A DNA stretch of 9,168 bases from Christensenella sp. UBA1214 (GCA_002309375.1 DBXK01000024.1:12897-22064), one strand, 5' to 3'. Shown: positions 1 to 6,449, counted from the first letter of the stretch. Program-made: numbers and translations. Notes: a model not told the origin generated them from the letters alone.

Positions 1-36
1 GGCGAGGAGGACGAGCCCCAGCAGGTAATCAAGTAA
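1..36 (+). CDS. C-terminal end of an upstream gene (partial)
   Basis: Frame 1 reads GEEDEPQQVIK and then a TAA stop at 34-36. It is followed 21 bases later by a perfect hairpin terminator, as expected for the end of a rightward gene. The acidic, charged tail would suit the cytoplasmic C-terminus of a membrane protein, and it resembles the GEEE stretch in the fragment at 179-253. Only eleven codons are visible, so the product cannot be identified and even its coding status is inferred. Confidence 0.45.
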   Translation, partial: GEEDEPQQVIK

Positions 37-57
37 TAGAACCATCAATTAAATCAA

Positions 58-87
58 AAAACAGGATCCCGGAAAGGATCCTGTTTT
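58..87. terminator. Bidirectional rho-independent terminator
   Basis: A perfect 12-bp stem (58-69 with 76-87) encloses a 6-nt CGGAAA loop. The plus strand ends in TTTT and an AT-rich stretch. On the minus strand the core stem is followed by six T residues (A-run at 56-61). It lies between the converging ends of the rightward gene ending at 36 and the leftward antiporter gene ending at 268, so it can serve both. Confidence 0.85.
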
Positions 88-123
88 AATTTATCGTTTC
101 CATCGAAGCAGAACGATCGCGTT

Positions 124-181
124 CCGCGCCTCTCGCGGCGCGGCGCGCTGACCCGCGCGGCCCGCGTTCGCTCGCATAGCC
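124..181. repeat. GC-rich palindromic repeat, copy 1
   Basis: This very GC-rich noncoding stretch contains a CCGCG/CGCGG hairpin (124-128 with 134-138). The segment 148-181 resembles 1551-1593: both begin CTGACC and both contain TTCGCTCGC followed two bases later by AGCC. The second copy has about nine extra bases in the middle. Two similar copies in one orientation in separate intergenic regions suggest a dispersed REP-like element. Copy number elsewhere in the genome cannot be judged here. Confidence 0.5.
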
Positions 182-253
182 TGCGCGCTGATCCTCGGCA
201 TCATCACGAACCTCATGCTTTCGAAGAAAAAGAAGACCGAGGGCGAAGAAGAA
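179..253 (+). pseudogene. Possible C-terminal remnant of a membrane permease
   Basis: The plus strand reads ACALILGIITNLMLS, then four Lys, then TEGEEE. This looks like a last transmembrane helix followed by a charged cytoplasmic tail, of the kind that ends NCS2 (uracil/xanthine) and similar permeases. There is no start codon, the frame is closed upstream by a stop at 149-151, and it runs on into the antisense of the antiporter C-terminus. It begins where repeat copy 1 ends. The GEEE tail resembles the GEEDE at 1-36, so it may be a duplicated or stranded 3' end of the upstream gene. It could also be a chance reading of intergenic DNA. Confidence 0.35.
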
Positions 254-267
254 ATCGGATGCAACCT

Positions 268-1512
268 TTACAGCTTCCAGTTCAGCAGGTCTTTCCAATT
301 CCTCTTAATATGATGCTTCAGATTCTCCGGGGCGATCTCGCCGGCCTTCGCAAGGGCGATCTTCGTGAGGATCGGCCCGATCAGCTCGTAAACGAGGGTG
401 GCGAACAGCGCGACGGTCACGACCTGGCCCGAAAGCTCCGCCGGAAGCTCCGGCGTTGCGGCGACCATCTGCGCCATACCGATCGCGACGCCCGCCTGCG
501 GGAAGAGGGTTATGCCGAGGTATTTTTTGACAGTCGGCTCGGCGCCGGACATCGCGCTTCCGGCGAATGCGCCGAAGTATTTGCCTAAGGAACGGGCGAT
601 GATATAGACGACGCCTGCGATGCCGACGGCAGGCAGGATCGAAAAATCAAGCTCCGCACCGGAAAAAACGAAGAACAACATGAAGAGGGCGGGCGTCCAG
701 CCGTCCACGATCTCGAGGATGCGGATCGAATCCCTGCGCATATTCGCAAAGACCGCGCCGACCATCATGCAGGTCAGAAGGGAAGAAAGCTCCCATTTCT
801 CGCTGAGCGCGACGCAGGCAAAGACCGTTGCGAGCATCAGGCAGAGGCGGTTCGCATTCGAGCGGAAATAGCGGGTGATGATGCCGAGAAGGCCTCCCGC
901 AACGCCGCCGACGAGCAGCGAAAGCCCGATCTCGCGCAGGGGCTCGAGCACGACGGCCTGCACCGTCAGGCCCTCTCCGGCGGAGAAGGCGATCGCGAGA
1001 GCGAGGCAGAGGGAGAAGATCATCAGACCAATCGCATCGTCGAACGCGGTGACGGGCAGAAGGGTCTCCGTGACGGGACCGCGGGCCTTGTACTGACGGA
1101 CGACGAGGAGCGTCGCGGCGGGCGCGGTCGCTGCGGCGATGGCGCCGAGCAGCAGCGCGCGGGGAAGACGGTGCTCGCCGGGGATCAGCAGCAGCGCGGC
1201 TGCGACGACAACAACGGTCGTCACGGCCTGCACGATCGTGATGACAATGATCTGCTTGCCGAGCTTTTTAAGGAATTTGATCTTGAATTCGCCGCCGATG
1301 GAGAAGGCGATAAAGCCGAGCGCGGTGGTCGTGATCAGCTTGATACCCTGGATATGCTCCATCGTCACAAGGTTCAATACATACGGGCCGATCAGCACGC
1401 CGGCGATCAGGTAACCGGTGACGTTCGGCAGGTTCAAAAGCTTCATAAGCCTCGAAAGGACGAGGCCCGCCGCCATCGCAAGGGCGACGATCAACAAAGG
1501 TTGGGTGACCAT
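268..1512 (-). CDS. Cation:proton antiporter, CPA2 family (NhaA-fold/Kef-like membrane domain)
   Basis: This 414-residue polytopic membrane protein should exchange Na+ or K+ for protons across the cytoplasmic membrane. The N-terminal part has the GYLIAGVLIGP segment typical of the family (33-43). An unwound-helix motif TAPAATLLVV lies at 129-138. The paired aspartates of the ion site sit in AFDDAIG (156-162), and FPQAGVAIG (337-345) lies near the end. The length matches a membrane domain only: there is no TrkA-N/RCK nucleotide-binding domain at the C-terminus, which stops after a short basic tail. The start is the ATG at 1510-1512, preceded on its strand by an AAAGAAG-like ribosome binding site. 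It follows the PII-like gene (107-bp gap) with no other strong promoter seen, so the two are probably cotranscribed. The family call is firm, but the ion specificity is unknown. Confidence 0.9.
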   Translation of the reverse strand: MVTQPLLIVALAMAAGLVLSRLMKLLNLPNVTGYLIAGVLIGPYVLNLVTMEHIQGIKLITTTALGFIAFSIGGEFKIKFLKKLGKQIIVITIVQAVTTVVVVAAALLLIPGEHRLPRALLLGAIAAATAPAATLLVVRQYKARGPVTETLLPVTAFDDAIGLMIFSLCLALAIAFSAGEGLTVQAVVLEPLREIGLSLLVGGVAGGLLGIITRYFRSNANRLCLMLATVFACVALSEKWELSSLLTCMMVGAVFANMRRDSIRILEIVDGWTPALFMLFFVFSGAELDFSILPAVGIAGVVYIIARSLGKYFGAFAGSAMSGAEPTVKKYLGITLFPQAGVAIGMAQMVAATPELPAELSGQVVTVALFATLVYELIGPILTKIALAKAGEIAPENLKHHIKRNWKDLLNWKL

Positions 1513-1540
1513 ACAGTAACTTCTTTCAAATAATCAGGCG

Positions 1541-1623
1541 ATCCGCAGGTCTGACCGCGGATTACGCCGCGGCTCGCATTCGCTCGCCGAGCCGCGTTGA
1601 ATTCGGCCTATGGCCTCGTTCAA
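1541..1623. repeat. Three adjacent inverted repeats between the PII-like and antiporter genes (repeat copy 2)
   Basis: Three inverted repeats sit almost end to end. ATCCGC/GCGGAT is at 1541-1546 with 1557-1562. A perfect 9-bp CGCGGCTCG/CGAGCCGCG stem is at 1568-1576 with 1588-1596 (11-nt loop). An interrupted TTGAA/TTCAA repeat with an inner GGCC-TAT-GGCC is at 1597-1623 and overlaps the PII-like stop codon. No T-run follows on either strand, so a classic terminator is unlikely. The middle unit resembles 148-181. In the transcript these hairpins could stabilise the upstream message or tune antiporter expression, which is inference. Confidence 0.6.
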
Positions 1624-1955
1624 TACTCCTCTATGCCCTCGTACGATCCGACGGGGATGGTGAACATAAAGCCTTTTTTGCCGAGGCCGTTGGTGTTGCG
1701 GCGGATAACGCGCTTCGCATGCTCGACCTGGTCTTCATCGAGAACGAGGAAGGCGGTGTGGCTGGATTCGAAATCGTGGCTCATGACCTTGCTCAGGCGG
1801 CCGAAGATCGGCGCGGCGTCGATATTGCTGCCGAGCAGGGCGTTTTTGAGGCTGGTGGAGGGGAAAACGATGCCGTTCATCCCGTGCGCCTTGAGACCCT
1901 CGAGCGTTGCGAGGAATTCGTCGGTGCGGTCGATCGTTATAACAAGCAGCTGCAT
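1620..1955 (-). CDS. PII-like (GlnB-superfamily) small signalling protein
   Basis: This 111-residue soluble protein, starting MQLLVITID, has an apparent beta-alpha-beta-beta-alpha-beta layout. Strand 1 is at 2-9, helix 1 at 12-25, strand 2 at 28-33, then a longer loop at about 40-65 that could be the effector-contacting T-loop. Strand 3 is TAFLVLD (67-73), helix 2 is at 75-88, and strand 4 is at 95-101. Proteins of this kind sit beside membrane transporters and gate them in response to a nucleotide or metabolite. The start at 1955 is chosen because AAAGGAG lies just upstream at normal spacing and the promoter at 1987-2015 lies behind it; the frame is open further upstream but across the promoter. 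It is the first gene of a unit with the antiporter, so its partner is probably that protein. The sequence is too divergent to name the ligand, and the PII assignment rests on length, layout and context. Confidence 0.65.
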   Translation of the reverse strand: MQLLVITIDRTDEFLATLEGLKAHGMNGIVFPSTSLKNALLGSNIDAAPIFGRLSKVMSHDFESSHTAFLVLDEDQVEHAKRVIRRNTNGLGKKGFMFTIPVGSYEGIEEY

Positions 1956-1986
1956 ATAAATGCTCTCCTTTCGTTTGATCGAGCTG

Positions 1987-2015
1987 ATTATAGAACCGCT
2001 TTTTCCTTTTGTCAA
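1987..2015 (-). promoter_or_regulatory. Consensus sigma-A promoter for the PII-like/antiporter unit
   Basis: On the minus strand there is a perfect TTGACA (-35, at 2010-2015) and a perfect TATAAT (-10, at 1987-1992), separated by exactly 17 bases. The predicted start lies about 25-30 bases upstream of the start codon at 1955, leaving a short leader that holds AAAGGAG. No operator is evident. A perfect match suggests strong basal transcription. Confidence 0.92.
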
Positions 2016-2113
2016 GGCGGTTTTTCTCCGCATATATGTATATTTTTGTGTCCGCTTCCGTCCCGCGCGAATAATGTGAAAGTATAAGTTTTGCAAAAAT
2101 CGGGAGGAAGACC

Positions 2114-2959
2114 ATGGCGGAAGAAAGCAGCCGCCCCGGGGCGGGCGGAACGGAACAAATGAGCGGAGGAGCGGTGGCGGAGGTCAGGGACGTTCGCCTC
2201 GTTTACCATGAAAAGAGCGGCGAAACTCCGGCTGTCGCGGGCGTTTCGTTCAGCGTCGGGAAGGGGGAATTCGTGTCCCTCGTCGGGCCTTCGGGCTGCG
2301 GCAAGACGAGCATATTATCCATGCTCGCCGGGATCGTCGAGCCCTGCTCGGGCGAGGTGCGGATCCTCGGAAAAAAGCCGGATCCGCGGGCGGATCTGAC
2401 GGGCTATATGCTCCAGCGGGATCATCTGCTCGACTGGCGGACGATCGAGGACAATGTATTGCTCGGGCTTGAGGTCAAGAAGCGGATCAACGACGAAACG
2501 CGCAGATACGCCGACGAGCTGATCGGGCTCTGCGGACTTTCCGATTTCAAAAGGCATTATCCGCGCCAGCTCTCGGGAGGGATGCGTCAGAAGGCGGCGC
2601 TCGCGAGGACGCTCGCCTTCCGCCCGGAGCTGCTGCTGCTCGACGAGCCGTTTTCCGCGCTCGATTACCAGACGCGGCTGCTGCTCGCGGGGGAGGTGCA
2701 TTCGATCATCAAGGGCGGAGGCTACACGGCCGTGCTCGTGACGCACGATATTTCGGAGGCGATCGCGATGAGCGACCGCATCCTCGTTTTCACGAAGCGC
2801 CCGGCAAGGCTGAAGCGGGAGATAATCATAGACCTGCCCGGCGCGGAGGGAAGGGAAGCTTCGCCGATGGAGCGGAGGAGCATGCCCGCATTCAACGATT
2901 ATTTCGACCTCGTTTGGAGCGAGCTGGAGGGAGGTCTCGGCGATGGATATGAAGAATAA
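2114..2959 (+). CDS. ABC transporter ATP-binding protein, nitrate/sulfonate/taurine class
   Basis: This 281-residue ATPase powers an importer by binding and hydrolysing ATP at the cytoplasmic face. All motifs are intact: Walker A GPSGCGKT (58-65), Q-loop Gln101, signature LSGGM (153-157), Walker B LLLLDE (173-178), D-loop SALD (181-184) and the switch His211 in THDISEA. The extension after about 230 (FTKRPARLKREIIIDLP) is typical of the SsuB/TauB/NrtD group. The start at 2114 has GGGAGG seven bases upstream; an in-frame ATG at 2159 is possible but has a poorer site, and the first 20 residues look unstructured. It overlaps the permease gene by 17 bp. The upstream region is shared divergently with the PII-like gene, but I see no convincing plus-strand promoter there. 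The substrate could be a sulfonate, nitrate, bicarbonate, or a thiamine or riboflavin precursor. Confidence 0.93.
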   Translation: MAEESSRPGAGGTEQMSGGAVAEVRDVRLVYHEKSGETPAVAGVSFSVGKGEFVSLVGPSGCGKTSILSMLAGIVEPCSGEVRILGKKPDPRADLTGYMLQRDHLLDWRTIEDNVLLGLEVKKRINDETRRYADELIGLCGLSDFKRHYPRQLSGGMRQKAALARTLAFRPELLLLDEPFSALDYQTRLLLAGEVHSIIKGGGYTAVLVTHDISEAIAMSDRILVFTKRPARLKREIIIDLPGAEGREASPMERRSMPAFNDYFDLVWSELEGGLGDGYEE

Positions 2960-3773
2960 TGCCCCGAAAAGAAAAAAACCGCCCGTTTCGGCGGAGCAGA
3001 GGGTGTTCCTCGGGAAGCTTGCACGGCGGGACCGGCTCGTTGCGGCGATGCGGCTTGCGATCCTCCTCGGTTTTTTGCTGCTTTGGGAGATTGCGGCGCG
3101 GACGGGGCTCGTCAACGATTTCATCTTCAGCAGCCCCTCCCGCGTTTTCGCTGCGACGGTGCGGCTCTACAAAAGCGGGGAGCTTTTCTATCATATCGGC
3201 GTGACGATGCTCGAAACGGTGCTCGGCTTCACTCTCGGAACGCTGCTCGGCACGCTAGCCGCGGCGGCGATGTGGTGGAGCCCGACGCTCTGCCGCGTGC
3301 TCGATCCATATATGGTCGTGCTGAACGCTGTGCCGAAGATCGCGCTCGGGCCGATCCTGATCGTATGGGTCGGCAGCGGAATAAAGGCGATCGTCGTGAT
3401 GGCGCTGCTCGTTTCGACCGTCGTGACGGTGATGACGGTGCTGACCGGGTTCAATGAGATCTCCGGCGAGAAGCAGCTCCTCATGCGGACCCTCGGCGCA
3501 ACGAAGAGGCAGATATTTATAAAGGTAGTTCTGCCGGCGTCCGTGCCGACGCTCATCGGGGCGCTGAAGCTCAGCGTCGGCATGAGCTGGGTCGGGGTCA
3601 TCGTCGGGGAGTACCTCGTTTCCAGAGCGGGGCTCGGATACCTGATCGTTTACGGCGGCCAGGTCTTCAAGCTCGACCTCGTGATGGCGTCGATCGCAGT
3701 GCTCTCGATCCTTGCGGCGGTGATGTATTATCTGGTCGCGTTCCTGGAAAAAAGAGTGCTCGGCGATCGCTGA
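2943..3773 (+). CDS. ABC transporter permease, nitrate/sulfonate/taurine class (BPD_transp_1)
   Basis: This 276-residue integral membrane protein forms the channel half of the importer with the preceding ATPase. After a basic cytoplasmic N-terminus (1-32) come about six hydrophobic segments, starting near 33-50. The EAA loop that docks onto the ATPase is at about 176-198, with the conserved LGATKRQIF core (184-192) and a following LP. The C-terminal GLGYLI segment (230-235) is typical of SsuC/TauC/ThiX relatives. The ATG at 2943 lies inside the end of the ATPase gene, with GGGAGG about nine bases upstream, which points to translational coupling. No periplasmic-type binding protein or substrate-specific enzyme is nearby, so the substrate is undetermined. 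The unit ends here and converges on the kinase-like gene. Confidence 0.92.
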   Translation: MDMKNNAPKRKKPPVSAEQRVFLGKLARRDRLVAAMRLAILLGFLLLWEIAARTGLVNDFIFSSPSRVFAATVRLYKSGELFYHIGVTMLETVLGFTLGTLLGTLAAAAMWWSPTLCRVLDPYMVVLNAVPKIALGPILIVWVGSGIKAIVVMALLVSTVVTVMTVLTGFNEISGEKQLLMRTLGATKRQIFIKVVLPASVPTLIGALKLSVGMSWVGVIVGEYLVSRAGLGYLIVYGGQVFKLDLVMASIAVLSILAAVMYYLVAFLEKRVLGDR

Positions 3774-3804
3774 AAAAACGGGCGGCAGATCGATCTGCCG
3801 CCCG
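3773..3804 (-). terminator. Rho-independent terminator of the kinase-like gene
   Basis: A perfect 26-bp palindrome (3779-3791 with 3792-3804, GC-rich) is followed on the minus strand by six T residues (A-run 3773-3778). It directly follows the kinase-like gene ending at 3826. The T-run overlaps the last base of the permease stop codon. On the plus strand no T-run follows, so it is a weaker terminator for the ABC genes, although the hairpin could still protect that message. Confidence 0.9.
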
Positions 3805-3825
3805 AATACTGCCCGACAAACGGGA

Positions 3826-4461
3826 TCATTCCTTTGCTTCCGCCTCTGCAAGGACGTTCTTGTCGAACATCCTCTTGATAACGCTGACGATGAGTTTGAT
3901 GTCGGTGTTGGTCGTGTTGATCAGAAGGTCGTAATTGAGCTTGTCGCCCCAGGCACGGCCGGTATAGAATTCATAATACTTCGCACGGTTCTTTTCGACT
4001 TTCAGGATCTGCTTGCGAAGCTGTTTTTCGGTCAGCTTTTCCTCATCCGGCCCCTTGAGGCGGCAGCGTTCGATCTTCGACTGCATATCAGCGAAAACGA
4101 AGAGCCGCAGCAGCTTTTTGTCGCGAAGGATATAGTCCGCACAGCAGCCGACGATGACGCAGGGCGATTTCTCGCTCATTTCGCGGATGATCTCCGCCTG
4201 TTCCTGATAGATGTTCTGGCTCTGCTCCATCAGCGGATGCTGGACGGGGTAGAAGCTGTGGCCGATCGTGATCGGCATCAGCGTCACGGGGCGATGCTCG
4301 ACGATCTGCTGAACATATTCCTCCGAAAGGGAGGTGCGCTTGGAGATCTCCGCAATGATCTCGTCGTCATAATACGCGAAGCCCAGCTCTTCCGCAAGCC
4401 TTCTGCCGAGCTCACGGCCGCCGCTGCCGAACTGCCTCGAAATCGTGATCACATTATACAT
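3826..4461 (-). CDS. Cytidylate-kinase-like family protein (P-loop, Cytidylate_kin2 type)
   Basis: This 211-residue soluble protein is likely a nucleotide or other small-molecule kinase of the cytidylate-kinase-like group, which is distinct from the housekeeping Cmk. The N-terminus has a P-loop variant with GSGGRELG (12-19), followed by YDDEII (31-36). A central PCVIVG-x-CADYIL strand lies at 100-112. The lid and C-terminal region has KNRAKYYEFYTGRAWGD (157-173) and NYDLLINTT (176-184). These match the family order and length. From memory, relatives usually have Arg after VIVG; here it is Cys106 (TGC). The start at 4461 has GGAGGT six bases upstream. The gene has its own promoter (4534-4562) and terminator, so it is monocistronic. 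Its substrate is unknown, and its neighbours do not help. Confidence 0.88.
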   Translation of the reverse strand: MYNVITISRQFGSGGRELGRRLAEELGFAYYDDEIIAEISKRTSLSEEYVQQIVEHRPVTLMPITIGHSFYPVQHPLMEQSQNIYQEQAEIIREMSEKSPCVIVGCCADYILRDKKLLRLFVFADMQSKIERCRLKGPDEEKLTEKQLRKQILKVEKNRAKYYEFYTGRAWGDKLNYDLLINTTNTDIKLIVSVIKRMFDKNVLAEAEAKE

Positions 4462-4533
4462 GGTATTACCTCCAGCTGTTTATATTTCAGCGCCGAATGG
4501 CCGATAGGCCGCGCATAATTGGCTGTATACTAT

Positions 4534-4562
4534 ATTTTAGCACATTTTCATAGACTTGGCAA
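4534..4562 (-). promoter_or_regulatory. Sigma-A promoter for the kinase-like gene
   Basis: On the minus strand TTGCCA (4557-4562) and TAAAAT (4534-4539) are separated by exactly 17 bases, and the region is AT-rich. The leader to the start codon at 4461 is about 65 nt. It contains a short GGCC/GGCC inverted repeat (4499-4510) and a good ribosome binding site. Confidence 0.8.
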
Positions 4563-4609
4563 CAGTTGAAAAGGAATCTTTTTACCGAAAAGCAGAAGGC
4601 GCAAAGCGC

Positions 4610-4638
4610 TTGAACGCCGCTCCGGCATATGTTATAAT
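4610..4638 (+). promoter_or_regulatory. Sigma-A promoter for the lipoprotein A-B unit
   Basis: TTGAAC (4610-4615) and a perfect TATAAT (4633-4638) are separated by 17 bases. The predicted leader to the start at 4710 is about 65 nt. It has a small GGCTT-GCAT-AAGCC hairpin (4661-4674) and an AAGAGG ribosome binding site. The promoter is divergent from the kinase-like promoter. Confidence 0.85.
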
Positions 4639-4709
4639 ATTTACAATACTTTCATATTGAGGCTTGCATAAGCCGAAAAGGAAGTAAATCCGGAAAAGAG
4701 GAATTTGAA

Positions 4710-5402
4710 ATGAAGAAGCATCTTTTTGTAAAGCTCATTGCGGCGGCGCTGCTTGCGGCGCTTGCTTTCACCGCTTTTGCGGCCTGCGGCAAGAAGGATG
4801 AGATCGACGTCGTCGGCGAATGGAAGGCGAAGGTCGATATCGGTCCGAGTATCATCGATGCGATCGCGAACCTGCCAATGGCGAGCGGCATCGAAATGGA
4901 CCTCAGCACCATTGCGCTCAAGGATTCCGAAGTTACCATGACCGTCACTTTCGACAAGGACGGGAACTACAAAGCCTCAATGGAGACCGATGAAGTCAAC
5001 GGCAAGATCGCTTCCATGGTCGACAGCAACAGCGAGGCCATCAAGCAGGCGGTCATCGCCTTCGTTGCACAGGAAGAGGGCATCGACGCTTCCGCCGTTA
5101 CCGACGAGATGGTTTTCGGCGGCTATATCCCCCTGCCCGGTGTTACTGACTGGGATACGCTCTTCGAGATGGTCAAGAGGCTCACTCCGATGATCGACGC
5201 AAATGAGCTCGCCAAGAGCTTCAACTGCGAGGGCAAGTACTCTCTCAGCGGCGATAAGCTGAAGATGGAAGGCTTCTACAAGATGGTCGAAGATTTCACC
5301 GTCAAGCTCGAAGGCACCACGCTGACCCTCACTCCCGAGAACCTTGCGGAAACCGAGCCTGCGGCGAAGATCTTCCCGCTCGTTCTCGAAAAGACCAAAT
5401 AA
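4710..5402 (+). CDS. Lipoprotein A, founder-like member of a three-gene paralog family, function unknown
   Basis: This 230-residue secreted protein has a basic start (MKKH), a hydrophobic segment and a lipobox FAAC, so Cys26 should be lipidated and the protein anchored outside the cytoplasmic membrane. Only about eight residues separate Cys26 from the folded domain. The domain starts GEW (36-38), then has a strand-like segment with a DGNY turn. A helical, acidic middle with AVTDEM follows. The end is strand-like again: GKYSLSGDKLKMEGF, then GTTLTLT, and FPLVLEK at the end. Proteins B and C share the same landmarks. A GxW opening followed by strand turns recalls small lipocalin-like barrels with a helical insertion, but I do not recognise the family. 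No terminator separates it from gene B 39 bp downstream, so the two are probably cotranscribed. Confidence 0.85.
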   Translation: MKKHLFVKLIAAALLAALAFTAFAACGKKDEIDVVGEWKAKVDIGPSIIDAIANLPMASGIEMDLSTIALKDSEVTMTVTFDKDGNYKASMETDEVNGKIASMVDSNSEAIKQAVIAFVAQEEGIDASAVTDEMVFGGYIPLPGVTDWDTLFEMVKRLTPMIDANELAKSFNCEGKYSLSGDKLKMEGFYKMVEDFTVKLEGTTLTLTPENLAETEPAAKIFPLVLEKTK

Positions 5403-5441
5403 TTCAAACGGAACCGAACGGTACCGCCCGAAAGGAAAAGC

Positions 5442-6320
5442 ATGAAGGACCGCAATGAAAAATTCAGATTGCTCGCCCTGCTGCTTGTTTCGGCGGTGCT
5501 GTTCGCTTTTTTGGCCGCATGCAGCTGCGGGAAGACCGAGCCGGGAAGAAGGAGGGAAAAACGCACGGAAGCTTCCCTCCCCGTGCTCACCGCCGCCCCT
5601 GTTCTCCGGCCCACTCCGACGCCTGTTCCGCGCGCAACGCCGGAACCGCCGCCCGAACCGACGCAGGTGCCGACGCCCGAACCGAGTCCGGGACCGACGC
5701 CGGTGCCGACGCCCGAACCGACGGTCGAGATCACCGGCCTTTGGAGGGGCCGGCTGAATATCGCGCCGCTTGTTGCGGTCGAGCTTGTGAAGGCGCTCGG
5801 CAGCTTCGACATGGACATCGGGGGGATCGAGTTCCGCGGCATGGAGGTCGATTTCACGGCCGAGTTCTTTGAAGACGGCACCTACAGAACCGCCGTTGAC
5901 CGCGGGCAGATCGACGACTGCATCGACGTTATGATCGACAATAACTGGGATATCATCAAGCTTGCGATCATCGAATATGCGGCGGAGATCTACGGCAAGG
6001 ATCCTTCCGAGATCACCGAGGACGATATTTTCGGCAGCGGGAAAATAATCGATATCGTTGGCGTTCGCAGCTGGAGCTCCCTCAAGACCATGGCCGGGCT
6101 GCTCAAATACACGATGGACACGAAGAACATCGCGAAAGAATTCAGCTCCGGCGGCGACTACCGGATCGAAGGCAGCAGGCTCACGATGAGCGGTTTTGCA
6201 AACTACAGCGATTACAAAGTCCGGGAGGAAGGCGGGAAGATCAGCATCTCGCCCGCTGCGCCGAGAGCGGACGACATCGGCTCGAAGGTGTTTCCGCTCG
6301 TTCTGTCAAGGGCAGGCTGA
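5442..6320 (+). CDS. Lipoprotein B, paralog of A with a Pro-rich linker, function unknown
   Basis: This is a 292-residue protein with a signal peptide and lipobox LAAC (Cys27 lipidated). A basic stretch (about 34-41) is followed by a Pro/Thr/Glu-rich linker at about 52-94, which should hold the domain away from the membrane and through the wall. The domain (about 97-291) follows A landmark for landmark: GLW (99-101), DGTY, a helical middle with SEITEDDIFG, GDYRIEGSRLTMSGF, and FPLVLSR at the end. The conserved landmarks and similar helical register indicate paralogy by duplication. It lies 39 bp after gene A with AAAGGA before the ATG and no promoter of its own, so it is probably translated from the A transcript. 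No catalytic motif is evident; binding of a wall component or small ligand is possible but unsupported. Confidence 0.83.
   Translation: MKDRNEKFRLLALLLVSAVLFAFLAACSCGKTEPGRRREKRTEASLPVLTAAPVLRPTPTPVPRATPEPPPEPTQVPTPEPSPGPTPVPTPEPTVEITGLWRGRLNIAPLVAVELVKALGSFDMDIGGIEFRGMEVDFTAEFFEDGTYRTAVDRGQIDDCIDVMIDNNWDIIKLAIIEYAAEIYGKDPSEITEDDIFGSGKIIDIVGVRSWSSLKTMAGLLKYTMDTKNIAKEFSSGGDYRIEGSRLTMSGFANYSDYKVREEGGKISISPAAPRADDIGSKVFPLVLSRAG
5667..5721 (+). repeat. Direct repeat within the lipoprotein B linker
   Basis: A 19-bp unit (5667-5685) recurs exactly at 5703-5721, 36 bp later, inside the Pro-rich linker and coding for VPTPEP. The 36-bp offset equals the higher-order period of the linker repeat in gene C, which suggests linkers in this locus grow by copying three-module blocks. 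Confidence 0.75.
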
Positions 6321-6378
6321 GCCGGCCTCCGCTGCGCTTTTTGCCGCCGGGTTTTCGATCCGGCTGCCGGGAGAAAGC

Positions 6379-6407
6379 TTGCACTATTCAAATATAAATG
6401 CTAAAAT
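6379..6407 (+). promoter_or_regulatory. Sigma-A promoter for lipoprotein C
   Basis: TTGCAC (6379-6384) and TAAAAT (6402-6407) are separated by exactly 17 bases in an AT-rich patch within otherwise GC-rich DNA. It gives a leader of about 36 nt to the start at 6450. This would let C be expressed separately from A and B, with read-through still possible because no clear terminator precedes it. Confidence 0.75.
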
Positions 6408-6449
6408 GAACATACGCATTCAGCGAATAACCGAAAGGAATCGAATAAT

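Noticed and set aside
1956..2096. An N-terminal extension of the PII-like protein up to 2096
   Set aside because: The extension would run through the perfect promoter at 1987-2015, and the start at 1955 has a strong ribosome binding site and a proper first beta strand.
2040..2113. A plus-strand promoter for the ABC genes (TATAAG- and AATAAT-like boxes)
   Set aside because: The possible -10 boxes have no matching -35 at acceptable spacing, so I do not annotate one.
2315..3124. A 269-codon open frame on the minus strand opposite the ABC ATPase and permease
   Set aside because: The plus-strand reading has every expected ABC motif; the minus-strand reading has no family features.
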